From the NCBI GenBank assembly GCA_016278585.1, contig JADQBO010000387.1, positions 1 through 13,850 on the forward strand: a DNA stretch of 13,850 bases. Direction: 5' to 3'. Under the pieces are notes generated by a model. It ran no database searches and was not told the DNA's origin. It saw only the letters and a list, made by a program, of their open reading frames with translations. Shown here piece after piece: positions 6,696 through 12,755 of this stretch. The stretch comes from Desulfosporosinus sp. (lineage in GTDB: Bacteria > Bacillota > Desulfitobacteriia > Desulfitobacteriales > Desulfitobacteriaceae). Both the position numbers and the translations under genes were made by a program. Each line of letters begins with the position of its first letter. Within the stretch, counting starts at the first letter, position 1.

Positions 6696-6851
6696 TTAAA
6701 TTACAAGACCCAAGAGCAGAAGTGAGCTTACCCCCACTTCACCATACCCAGCGGAACGCGACCGACCTAAAAATCTTGGATTTAAATTCCTACCAATTGA
6801 GGGACTATAACTTCCGTAATATCCGTTCCAAACATTGCGATTCCTAAACAT
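6696..6851 (-). CDS. Small 51-aa Gly/Tyr/Arg-rich protein with hydrophobic tail
   Basis: A minus-strand frame of 51 codons begins with the ATG at 6849-6851, behind GGGAGGAG (end about 10 nt upstream). An alternative out-of-frame ATG at 6856 gives only 24 residues. The product begins MFRNRNVWNGYYGSYSPSIG, continues with Arg/Ser-rich sequence and GYGEVGVSS, and ends in a short hydrophobic tail LLLLGLVI. The composition recalls small spore-coat or sporulation proteins of Firmicutes such as the YjcZ type, but the order of Gly/Tyr and hydrophobic parts differs and I do not claim homology. The 3' end abuts the nrfHA terminator, so the two transcripts converge. No clear promoter was found; the palindrome ACAAAA-ACG-TTTTGT at 6900-6914 lies upstream. 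Confidence rests on the ribosome site and protein-like composition. Confidence 0.45.
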   Translation of the reverse strand: MFRNRNVWNGYYGSYSPSIGRNLNPRFLGRSRSAGYGEVGVSSLLLLGLVI

Positions 6852-7104
6852 ACCATCTACTCCTCCCTAAAACAGTCATCCGTATTATTTTAACCAGTCA
6901 CAAAAACGTTTTGTCCCATCAAAAATTTGTTTAGTGAACCTTAATTACTATATGTCTAATCTGGATATTCTGAGAAAATATTTACCCTAAAAAATACTTC
7001 GGTATAAATCATCAACAAACTCTCAATTAATTAATTAATGAATGAATCAATATTCAAATGGAAATTTTATGGAGAAAAACCCTATCTTATTCTATAAAAT
7101 CAGT

Positions 7105-7110
7105 TATAAT
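7105..7110 (+). promoter_or_regulatory. Candidate -10 box of the nucleoside transporter operon
   Basis: A consensus TATAAT lies 34 bp before the ATG at 7145. No good -35 stands 16-18 bp upstream, so an activator or a different promoter may be used. The resulting leader of under 30 nt leaves no room for a purine riboswitch, and no purine-aptamer sequence is recognisable in 6852-7144. That stretch otherwise holds only AT-rich repeats (TTAA units near 7026-7040). Confidence 0.4.
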
Positions 7111-7144
7111 TAAGTGATTTACATAATAATAGGAGGATTGAAAA

Positions 7145-8233
7145 ATGATGAAAAAAGCCCTTTCTCTACTGCTAGTGGTCCTGATGATTTTTGGTCTAAC
7201 CGCTTGCGCATCCAAAGAGACTGCCCAGACAGACCAGCCAACCACCTATGAAATTGCAATGATCACGGACATTGGTACAATTGATGACAAATCATTCAAT
7301 CAAGGAACTTGGGAAGGCATCGTGGCCTATGCTGAAAAAAGCAAGATTACACACAAATATTACAAACCAACAGAACAAAGTACCGATGCGTACCTCGCAG
7401 CAATTCAGTTAGCCGTTGATGGCGGTGCAAAGGTCATCGTTACTCCTGGCTATTTATTCGAAGAACCGATTTTTAAAGCTCAGGATCTCTATCCTGATGT
7501 ATCCTTTATTCTAATAGACGGTAACCCGCATAATGCAGATTATTCAGTCTATCGTACTGCCAAAAACACCGTTGGTATTACATTTGCTGAAGAGCAGTCT
7601 GGCTATTTAGCAGGTTATGCTGCTGTAAAAGACGGGTATACTAAACTTGGATTCATGGGTGGAATGGCTGTTCCTGCGGTAATCCGATTCGGTTATGGAT
7701 TTGTTCAGGGTGCGGAAGCTGCAGCTAAGGAAATGGACATTAAAAGCATAGACTTAAAGTATCACTACACAGGCGGATTCGATGCAACACCTGAGGTACA
7801 GACACTAGCGGCCTCCTGGTACGCTCAAGGTACTGAGGTTATTTTTGGTTGTGGTGGGGCTGTCGGTAATTCTGTCATGTCTGCTGCCGAAGCTGCTAAA
7901 ACAAAAGTTATCGGTGTCGATGTCAATCAAAGCTCAGAATCTGATACGGTCATTACATCAGCAATGAAAGGACTTTCTTCTTCAGTACAATCAGTGCTCA
8001 CAGACTATTATGCTAAAAAATTCCCAGGTGGTCAATCTCTCGTTTATGCTGCCGACAAAGATGGAGTACAGCTCCCGATGGATAGCTCCAAATTCAACAC
8101 ATTTACTAAGACAGACTATGATAAAATCTATGCTGAGTTAGCTGCTGGGAAGATTAAAATTGCCAATGACAAGGATGCAGAGGATGCAACCAAGCTACCT
8201 GTTTCAATCGTAAAGGTTACATTCGTGAAATAG
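7145..8233 (+). CDS. BMP-family lipoprotein, nucleoside-type ABC receptor
   Basis: The 362-aa product has a lipoprotein signal (MMKKALSLLL...) with lipobox GLTAC and lipid-bearing Cys21. The mature part carries the BMP/PnrA signature TDIGTIDDKSFNQGTWEG (41-58), VIVTPGYLFEEPI and FILIDGNPH, and the second-lobe GYLAGYAA and VIGVDVNQSSE. This fold is a type-I binding protein; relatives such as TmpC/PnrA and YufN bind purine or other nucleosides. It is the first gene of a four-gene ABC operon, with AGGAGG about 8 nt before the ATG at 7145 (a second ATG follows directly). The receptor should sit on the outer membrane face and feed the two permeases downstream. Ligand is inferred from the operon type; a sugar ligand is less likely. 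A hairpin after the gene probably keeps this receptor in excess. Confidence 0.9.
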   Translation: MMKKALSLLLVVLMIFGLTACASKETAQTDQPTTYEIAMITDIGTIDDKSFNQGTWEGIVAYAEKSKITHKYYKPTEQSTDAYLAAIQLAVDGGAKVIVTPGYLFEEPIFKAQDLYPDVSFILIDGNPHNADYSVYRTAKNTVGITFAEEQSGYLAGYAAVKDGYTKLGFMGGMAVPAVIRFGYGFVQGAEAAAKEMDIKSIDLKYHYTGGFDATPEVQTLAASWYAQGTEVIFGCGGAVGNSVMSAAEAAKTKVIGVDVNQSSESDTVITSAMKGLSSSVQSVLTDYYAKKFPGGQSLVYAADKDGVQLPMDSSKFNTFTKTDYDKIYAELAAGKIKIANDKDAEDATKLPVSIVKVTFVK

Positions 8234-8267
8234 AATTTTACTAAAAGATTAACAATTAATATTAGGA

Positions 8268-8306
8268 GAAACAGGTGACAATTCACCTGTTTTCCCTTAT
8301 TTTTTT
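8268..8306 (+). terminator. Intercistronic hairpin, partial terminator
   Basis: AAACAGGTGA (8269-8278) pairs perfectly with TCACCTGTTT (8283-8292) around a CAAT tetraloop. It is followed by TTTTCCCTTATTTTTTT. It lies between the receptor and ATPase genes, 35 bp after the first stop. As in many binding-protein operons it should let only some transcripts continue and protect the upstream message. Confidence 0.7.
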
Positions 8307-8355
8307 AACTGTCTAGCTTTAAATATCGATTTACTTAACAAAGGATGATTATGGG

Positions 8356-9888
8356 ATGGACTATATCATTGAAATGTTGAATATAACCAAGTCATTTCCG
8401 GGTATCATCGCTAATGATGCAATTACGCTCCAGTTAGGCAAGGGAGAAATCCATGCTTTACTGGGCGAAAATGGTGCGGGCAAGTCAACTCTGATGAGCG
8501 TTCTCTTCGGCCTGTATCAGCCAGAAAAAGGCTTGATCATAAAAGAAGGAAAAGAAGTAAAAATCAATAACCCAAATGATGCTAATAATCTGGGTATCGG
8601 TATGGTACACCAACATTTTAAACTTATTCAAAATTTTACAGTGCTACAGAACATCATCCTAGGGGTTGAAACTACTAAAAACGGTTTCCTGAAAATGGAT
8701 GAGGCTAGAGAGAAAGTGATGGCACTTTCAGACCAATATGGCTTAAAAGTAGATCCCGATGCCCTGATTGAAGATATCACTGTGGGAATGCAGCAGCGCG
8801 TTGAAATCCTCAAAATGCTATACCGGGACAATGAAATTTTAATTTTTGATGAACCCACAGCCGTTCTGACTCCCCAGGAAATTGAAGAATTGATGAAAAT
8901 TATGAAGGAGCTGGCGGAGGAAGGAAAATCTATTCTATTTATCACACATAAACTGAACGAAATTAAGACCATAGCTGACCGCTGTACGGTTCTGCGCAAA
9001 GGAAAATATATTGGGACCATAGATGTTAAGACCACCTCGAAAGAAAAAATGTCCGAAATGATGGTGGGCCGCAAGGTCCAATTTACCGTTGAAAAAAGTC
9101 CAAGTATTCCTGACCTTTCACATTTTAAAGTGAGTAATCTGACCGTGGCCTCCAAACGCAGCGCTAAGAAGGCAGTTAATAATGTCTCTTTCACGGTTAA
9201 AAAGGGAGAAATCCTCTGCATTGCAGGCATTGACGGCAACGGTCAGTCTGAGCTGGTTTATGCCTTAACCGGTCTCGGTCCTATCGAGAGTGGTCAAATC
9301 TTTTTAAACGGAAAAGAGATTACAAAGATAAGCGTCCGGGATCGAAACGTTTTAGGCATGAGCCATATCCCTGAGGACAGACATAAAGACGGTCTTATCC
9401 TGGACTATACACTGGCTGAAAATTTAATCTTAAAGAAGTATTTCACTCCGGAATTTCAACATCATGGATTTATTAAGTTTGATCAAACCCATGCCTATGC
9501 TGATCGCCTAATCTCCGAGTTCGACATCCGCAGTGGCCAAGGATCTAACACGATAGTCAGAAGCATGTCAGGTGGTAATCAACAAAAAGCGATCCTTGCC
9601 CGCGAAATTAACGATGACCCTGAAATTTTGATTGCCGTCCAACCCACCAGAGGTCTTGATGTCGGGGCAATTGAATACATCCATAAGCAGCTTGTGGAGC
9701 AAAGAAACGCAGGGAAAGCCGTACTCCTCGTCTCTCTGGAACTCGACGAGGTCATGAACGTCAGTGATCGAATCCTAGTTCTATTTGAAGGGGAAATTGT
9801 TGCTGATTTAAATCCCGAGGAAACAACAATACAGGAGCTTGGCCTCTATATGGCTGGTTGCAAACTGAAAGAGATGGTGACACAATGA
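8356..9888 (+). CDS. Nucleoside-type ABC transporter ATPase, two nucleotide-binding domains
   Basis: The 510-aa protein is a tandem ABC ATPase of the RbsA/YufO kind. Domain 1 (about 5-240) has Walker A GENGAGKST (37-45), Gln86, a degenerate signature ITVGMQQR (141-148), Walker B ILIFDEPT (161-168) and the H-loop His198. Domain 2 (about 255-505) has an altered Walker A GIDGNGQSE (291-299), a good signature MSGGNQQK (404-411), Walker B ILIAVQPTRGLD (424-435) and Ser460 in place of the H-loop His. Thus one composite ATP site is probably competent and the other degenerate, which is usual for the family. It powers the two permeases from the cytosolic face. AAAGGAT precedes the ATG at 8356; the nearby ATG at 8351 is out of frame. 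Its stop overlaps the next start (ATGA). Confidence 0.95.
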   Translation: MDYIIEMLNITKSFPGIIANDAITLQLGKGEIHALLGENGAGKSTLMSVLFGLYQPEKGLIIKEGKEVKINNPNDANNLGIGMVHQHFKLIQNFTVLQNIILGVETTKNGFLKMDEAREKVMALSDQYGLKVDPDALIEDITVGMQQRVEILKMLYRDNEILIFDEPTAVLTPQEIEELMKIMKELAEEGKSILFITHKLNEIKTIADRCTVLRKGKYIGTIDVKTTSKEKMSEMMVGRKVQFTVEKSPSIPDLSHFKVSNLTVASKRSAKKAVNNVSFTVKKGEILCIAGIDGNGQSELVYALTGLGPIESGQIFLNGKEITKISVRDRNVLGMSHIPEDRHKDGLILDYTLAENLILKKYFTPEFQHHGFIKFDQTHAYADRLISEFDIRSGQGSNTIVRSMSGGNQQKAILAREINDDPEILIAVQPTRGLDVGAIEYIHKQLVEQRNAGKAVLLVSLELDEVMNVSDRILVLFEGEIVADLNPEETTIQELGLYMAGCKLKEMVTQ

Positions 9889-11021
9889 AAACTTTCAGGA
9901 ACATCATTTTGGGAGAGGGAATTAATAAAGCCGCCGCGTCAATTATGGCTATCCTTATCGGTCTACTGGTTGGTTTTCTAGTCCTACTAATCAGCAATCC
10001 CTCAGAGGCAGGGGCCGGATTCAGAATTATTTTGAGCGGTGGTTTCAGCACGGGTGCTAAGGGAATGGGACAAGTTCTATACTTTGCCACCCCTCTGATT
10101 CTCACCGGACTCTCCGTGGGATTTGCTTTTAAAACCGGACTCTTTAACATAGGTACTCCGGGTCAGTTTATCATGGGTGCCTTTGCCGCCGTTTACGTTG
10201 GGGTAACATGGACATTTCTTCCTGCACCCTTGCATTGGATCGTGGCCTTGCTGGCAGCAACTATAGTTGGAGGGTTATGGGCGCTAATACCTGGTATTCT
10301 TAAGGCCTACTTAAATGTACATGAAGTTATTTCTTCGATCATGATGAATTATATTGGAATGTATTTAGCTAATTATCTAACTAAATCCACCATCTATGAT
10401 TTAAGGAAAGCGCAGTCCTTAAATGTAGCGGATTCCGCTGTTTTGCCAAAAGGCGGACTCGATTATATCTTTTATAATGATCTGAGTGGTGTTAAAGACT
10501 TATCCACAGTAAACAGCGGAATCTGGATCGCCATAGCCGTGGCAATAGTTATTTATTTCATAATTAGCAAAACAACGTTCGGCTACGAGCTAAAAGCCTG
10601 CGGATTCAATCAGAATGCCAGCAAATATGCAGGCATCAATGCTAAGCGAAGTATCGTAATGTCCATGGTTATTGCTGGAATGCTGGCTGGTTTGGGCGGC
10701 GGACTGTTGTACCTTTCGGGGGCAAACGGACGACATCTAAAGGTTGTTGACGTGCTGTCCATAGAAGGCTTTAACGGGATTCCAGTAGCACTCCTAGGTC
10801 TCTCCCATCCAATTGGCATTATTTTTTCCGCATTCATTATTTCCTACATTACACAGGGGGGGAATTATCTTCAGACACTCAATTTTGCGCCTGAAGTCAT
10901 CGATATTATCACAGCATGTATCATTTACTTCAGTGCCTTTGCACTGTATTTTAGAAGACTGCTGCCGTTTCTCATTAGAAAAGTAGCTAGCGCCAAGCCA
11001 CAGGCGCGGCGGCAGTCTTAG
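9885..11021 (+). CDS. Nucleoside-type ABC transporter permease, first subunit
   Basis: I start at the ATG at 9885-9887, giving 378 aa, because it overlaps the ATPase stop as ATGA, the usual sign of translational coupling. An upstream in-frame TTG at 9858 would put nine odd residues in front of MKTFRNII. The protein has about eight to ten membrane helices and the BPD_transp_2 family features: NIGTPGQFIMGAFAA (periplasmic entry region), MMNYIGMYLANYL, and the cytosolic coupling region FGYELKACGFNQNASKYAG followed by GMLAGLGGGLLYLSG. This is the YufP-type member of the pair. It forms the translocation path with the second permease. A 65-bp gap separates it from the next gene. Confidence 0.93.
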   Translation: MKTFRNIILGEGINKAAASIMAILIGLLVGFLVLLISNPSEAGAGFRIILSGGFSTGAKGMGQVLYFATPLILTGLSVGFAFKTGLFNIGTPGQFIMGAFAAVYVGVTWTFLPAPLHWIVALLAATIVGGLWALIPGILKAYLNVHEVISSIMMNYIGMYLANYLTKSTIYDLRKAQSLNVADSAVLPKGGLDYIFYNDLSGVKDLSTVNSGIWIAIAVAIVIYFIISKTTFGYELKACGFNQNASKYAGINAKRSIVMSMVIAGMLAGLGGGLLYLSGANGRHLKVVDVLSIEGFNGIPVALLGLSHPIGIIFSAFIISYITQGGNYLQTLNFAPEVIDIITACIIYFSAFALYFRRLLPFLIRKVASAKPQARRQS

Positions 11022-11086
11022 TTCACTTATGCTTCAGAATGCATGCACTTTCTGGCTAGTATAAAAGAAGGAAGGGGTAACTGAAA

Positions 11087-12046
11087 ATGAACATTCTGTT
11101 TTTAATATTCCAACAGACCATGTTTTTTTCTATCCCGCTACTGATCGTCGCCTTGGGTGGCTTATTTACAGAACGCGGTGGTATCACAAATATCGCCTTG
11201 GATGGAATGATGATCATGGGCGCTTTTACCGGAATTTTCTTTATTAATCAAATGCAGGGTCAGATGAGCGGCCAGCTACTTCTGATCATGGCCGTACTAG
11301 TTTCCTGTTCAACTGGCATGGTGTTTTCCCTCCTCCACGCCTTCGCATCCATAAATATGAAGTCCGACCAGGTTATTAGCGGTACTGCACTTAACATGTT
11401 TGCTCCTGCCTTTGCAATCTTTGTGGCTCGAATGATCCAACCAAATGGAGTTCAGCAGATTCAGTTTACAAATACATTCCGCATTGAGTCTGTACCGGTG
11501 TTAGGCGATCTTCCGATCATAGGCGGACTGTTTTTCCAAAATGCCTATGTTACGACGTATCTTGGATTTATCATCCTTTTTGTCTCGGTAATTGTTCTAT
11601 ATAAGACCAAGTTTGGACTGCGCTTAAGGGCCTGTGGAGAGCATCCTCATGCCGCAGATTCTGTAGGTATTAACGTCTATAAAATGCGTTACGCAGGTGT
11701 GCTGATTTCAGGTGCCTTAGCCGGCCTTGGAGGACTGGTATTCGTGGTACCGACATCGACAAATTTTAATGCCACTGTATCTGGTTATGGATTCTTAGCT
11801 CTTGCAGTTATGATCTTTGGCCAGTGGAAGCCCTTTCGTATTCTGTTTGCAGCGTTTTTCTTCGGACTCATGAAGACCATTGCCTCCACTTATTCGGTTA
11901 TCCCCATACTAGCAACGGCAGCGATCCCCAGTGATATCTACAAGATGATACCGTTTATTGCCACATTAATTGTACTAGCCTTTAGCTCTAAATCCTCCCA
12001 GGCGCCTCGAGCGTTGGCTATCCCCTACGACAAAGGCAGCAGATAG
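11087..12046 (+). CDS. Nucleoside-type ABC transporter permease, second subunit
   Basis: The 319-aa protein is the YufQ-type partner, shorter than the first permease as usual. Conserved parts are TERGGITNIALDGMMIMGAF (about 27-46), SDQVISGTALNMFAP (98-112), and the coupling loop FGLRLRACGEHPHAADSVG followed by GALAGLGGLVF. Some eight to nine hydrophobic helices are visible. A strong GAAGGAAGGGG ribosome site precedes the ATG at 11087. With the BMP receptor and the ATPase it completes a full importer. The stop codon lies inside a 9-bp hairpin. No further transporter gene follows. Substrate likely a nucleoside, by operon type and not by a residue I can point to. Confidence 0.93.
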   Translation: MNILFLIFQQTMFFSIPLLIVALGGLFTERGGITNIALDGMMIMGAFTGIFFINQMQGQMSGQLLLIMAVLVSCSTGMVFSLLHAFASINMKSDQVISGTALNMFAPAFAIFVARMIQPNGVQQIQFTNTFRIESVPVLGDLPIIGGLFFQNAYVTTYLGFIILFVSVIVLYKTKFGLRLRACGEHPHAADSVGINVYKMRYAGVLISGALAGLGGLVFVVPTSTNFNATVSGYGFLALAVMIFGQWKPFRILFAAFFFGLMKTIASTYSVIPILATAAIPSDIYKMIPFIATLIVLAFSSKSSQAPRALAIPYDKGSR

Positions 12047-12050
12047 CCAA
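12014..12050 (+). terminator. Stable hairpin across the end of the transporter operon
   Basis: TTGGCTATC (12014-12022) is perfectly complementary to GATAGCCAA (12042-12050), with a 19-nt loop that can close a further CCT/AGG pair set. The stop codon TAG (12044-12046) lies in the right arm. No T-run follows, so it may protect the 3' end or work with another factor and not be a classical terminator. Confidence 0.45.
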
Positions 12051-12097
12051 TAAATAGTCCCTAGCAGGAATGATTACCCACCCAAACCTTGAAACTT

Positions 12098-12162
12098 CAA
12101 TAGAATATTTCTATTGTAACCTAGAAGGGAATACATAGTATGAATAGAATAACTCATACTAT
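12098..12162. repeat. Two AT-rich inverted repeats before the 112-aa gene
   Basis: CAATAGAA (12098-12105) and TTCTATTG (12109-12116) form an 8-bp dyad with a 3-nt centre. ATAGTATGA (12135-12143) and TCATACTAT (12154-12162) form a 9-bp dyad with a 10-nt centre. Neither has a T-run. They could be weak terminators or operators upstream of the gene at 12262. A possible promoter pair TTTACA (12188-12193) and TAAAAT (12213-12218) has a 19-bp spacer, so it is weak. Confidence 0.35.
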
Positions 12163-12261
12163 AGACTACATTTCTTTAAAGTACAGATTTACATTATGTA
12201 CCTTTACTGAGATAAAATTCTACTTCCTACGCTAGATGTACTAAAGAAGGGTGGGAGACAA

Positions 12262-12600
12262 ATGAATCAATTTCATAAGGATTATAAAACAAGTATTCTA
12301 AGAGTGTGTGAAACAGTAGAGTCCTTAGCCGAGAAAGGTATAGAGCGTGGTATATATCAGCCTATTGATTTCTTTCCCTACTTACCCAACTTCAGGGGTG
12401 AAATTATGAACATCACGACAGATGAGGGTTTTAAGACCTACTATGGAAACTGGGGGGCACAAGAAATAAAAACTTTAATAAAGCAAGTTTGCGGTGTAGT
12501 GTGTTTCAGCAACAACGTTGGGTTTCCAACAGTAAACGATTGTCATAGTTGTCCAATTTTCTGTTACCATGAAACCTATGGAACTGATGAGGAAGATTGA
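12262..12600 (+). CDS. Cys-rich 112-aa hypothetical protein
   Basis: The product is acidic and soluble, with no signal peptide. Six cysteines are present: Cys16, then a C-terminal group Cys77, Cys81, Cys94, Cys97 and Cys101, arranged CX3C-X12-CX2C-X3C with nearby His95 and His103. Such clustering suggests a zinc or iron-sulfur site, though this is inference. The N-terminal half is helical in appearance (SILRVCETVESLAEKG), and the middle has NWGAQEIKTLIKQVC. I do not recognise a family. The ATG at 12262 has a purine-rich site (GGGTGGGAGA) about 5 nt upstream. It stands alone, followed by a long hairpin and a convergent radical SAM gene. The length and cysteine spacing argue for a real protein. 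Confidence 0.75.
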   Translation: MNQFHKDYKTSILRVCETVESLAEKGIERGIYQPIDFFPYLPNFRGEIMNITTDEGFKTYYGNWGAQEIKTLIKQVCGVVCFSNNVGFPTVNDCHSCPIFCYHETYGTDEED

Positions 12601-12620
12601 TATAAGCTTGAGTCAAACAT

Positions 12621-12667
12621 TTAATGCGTTGGTATGAGAACTTCTATAGTCTCAACCAACGCATTAA
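12621..12667. terminator. Long hairpin between convergent genes, possible bidirectional terminator
   Basis: TAATGCGTTGG (12622-12632) pairs perfectly with CCAACGCATTA (12656-12666). After one bulged A, five or six more pairs (TGAGA with TCTCA) extend the stem, leaving a 10-nt loop. It starts 20 bp after the stop of the 112-aa gene. T-runs are weak on both sides (ATATTT on plus), so efficiency is uncertain. The minus-strand small frame at 12621-12749 reads through it. Confidence 0.6.
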
Positions 12668-12749
12668 TATTTGGAACAACAGGACACTCCCCAATCCCTA
12701 GTCCCTTCAAGTCAATAGTATCAAACTTGTTCTCCCACAACTCAAACAT
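12621..12749 (-). CDS. Possible 42-aa small protein after the radical SAM gene
   Basis: On the minus strand the ATG at 12747-12749 opens a 42-aa frame beginning MFELWENKFDTIDLKG and ending LVETIEVLIPTH. It looks protein-like, with acidic residues, one Cys (Cys22) and a Pro-flanked VVPNINALVE stretch. It is exactly in frame with the radical SAM gene: TAG stop, then AAA TGG, then this ATG. So it could be a separate short gene, a C-terminal part cut off by a recent nonsense mutation, or a readthrough extension. The ribosome site is weak (AAGG 9 nt upstream). The last 16 codons lie in the hairpin at 12621-12667. A role as a peptide substrate of the neighbouring enzyme is conceivable but unsupported beyond adjacency. 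Confidence 0.35.
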   Translation of the reverse strand: MFELWENKFDTIDLKGLGIGECPVVPNINALVETIEVLIPTH

Positions 12750-12755
12750 CCATTT

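Noticed and set aside
6852..7144. A purine riboswitch before the nucleoside transporter operon
   Set aside because: No purine-aptamer core sequence or three-way junction could be recognised, and the best -10 box leaves a leader under 30 nt.
8628..9239. A 203-aa minus-strand open frame within the ATPase gene
   Set aside because: It is antisense to a well-supported gene, has low-complexity Ser/Arg/Ile composition and no ribosome site.
9858..9884. TTG at 9858 as start of the first permease
   Set aside because: The ATG at 9885 overlaps the ATPase stop as ATGA and begins a normal permease N-terminus.
8356..9888. Degenerate Walker A, Walker B and H-loop in the second ATPase domain as a sign of decay
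   Set aside because: The same pattern of one competent and one altered site is usual for this double-domain transporter family.
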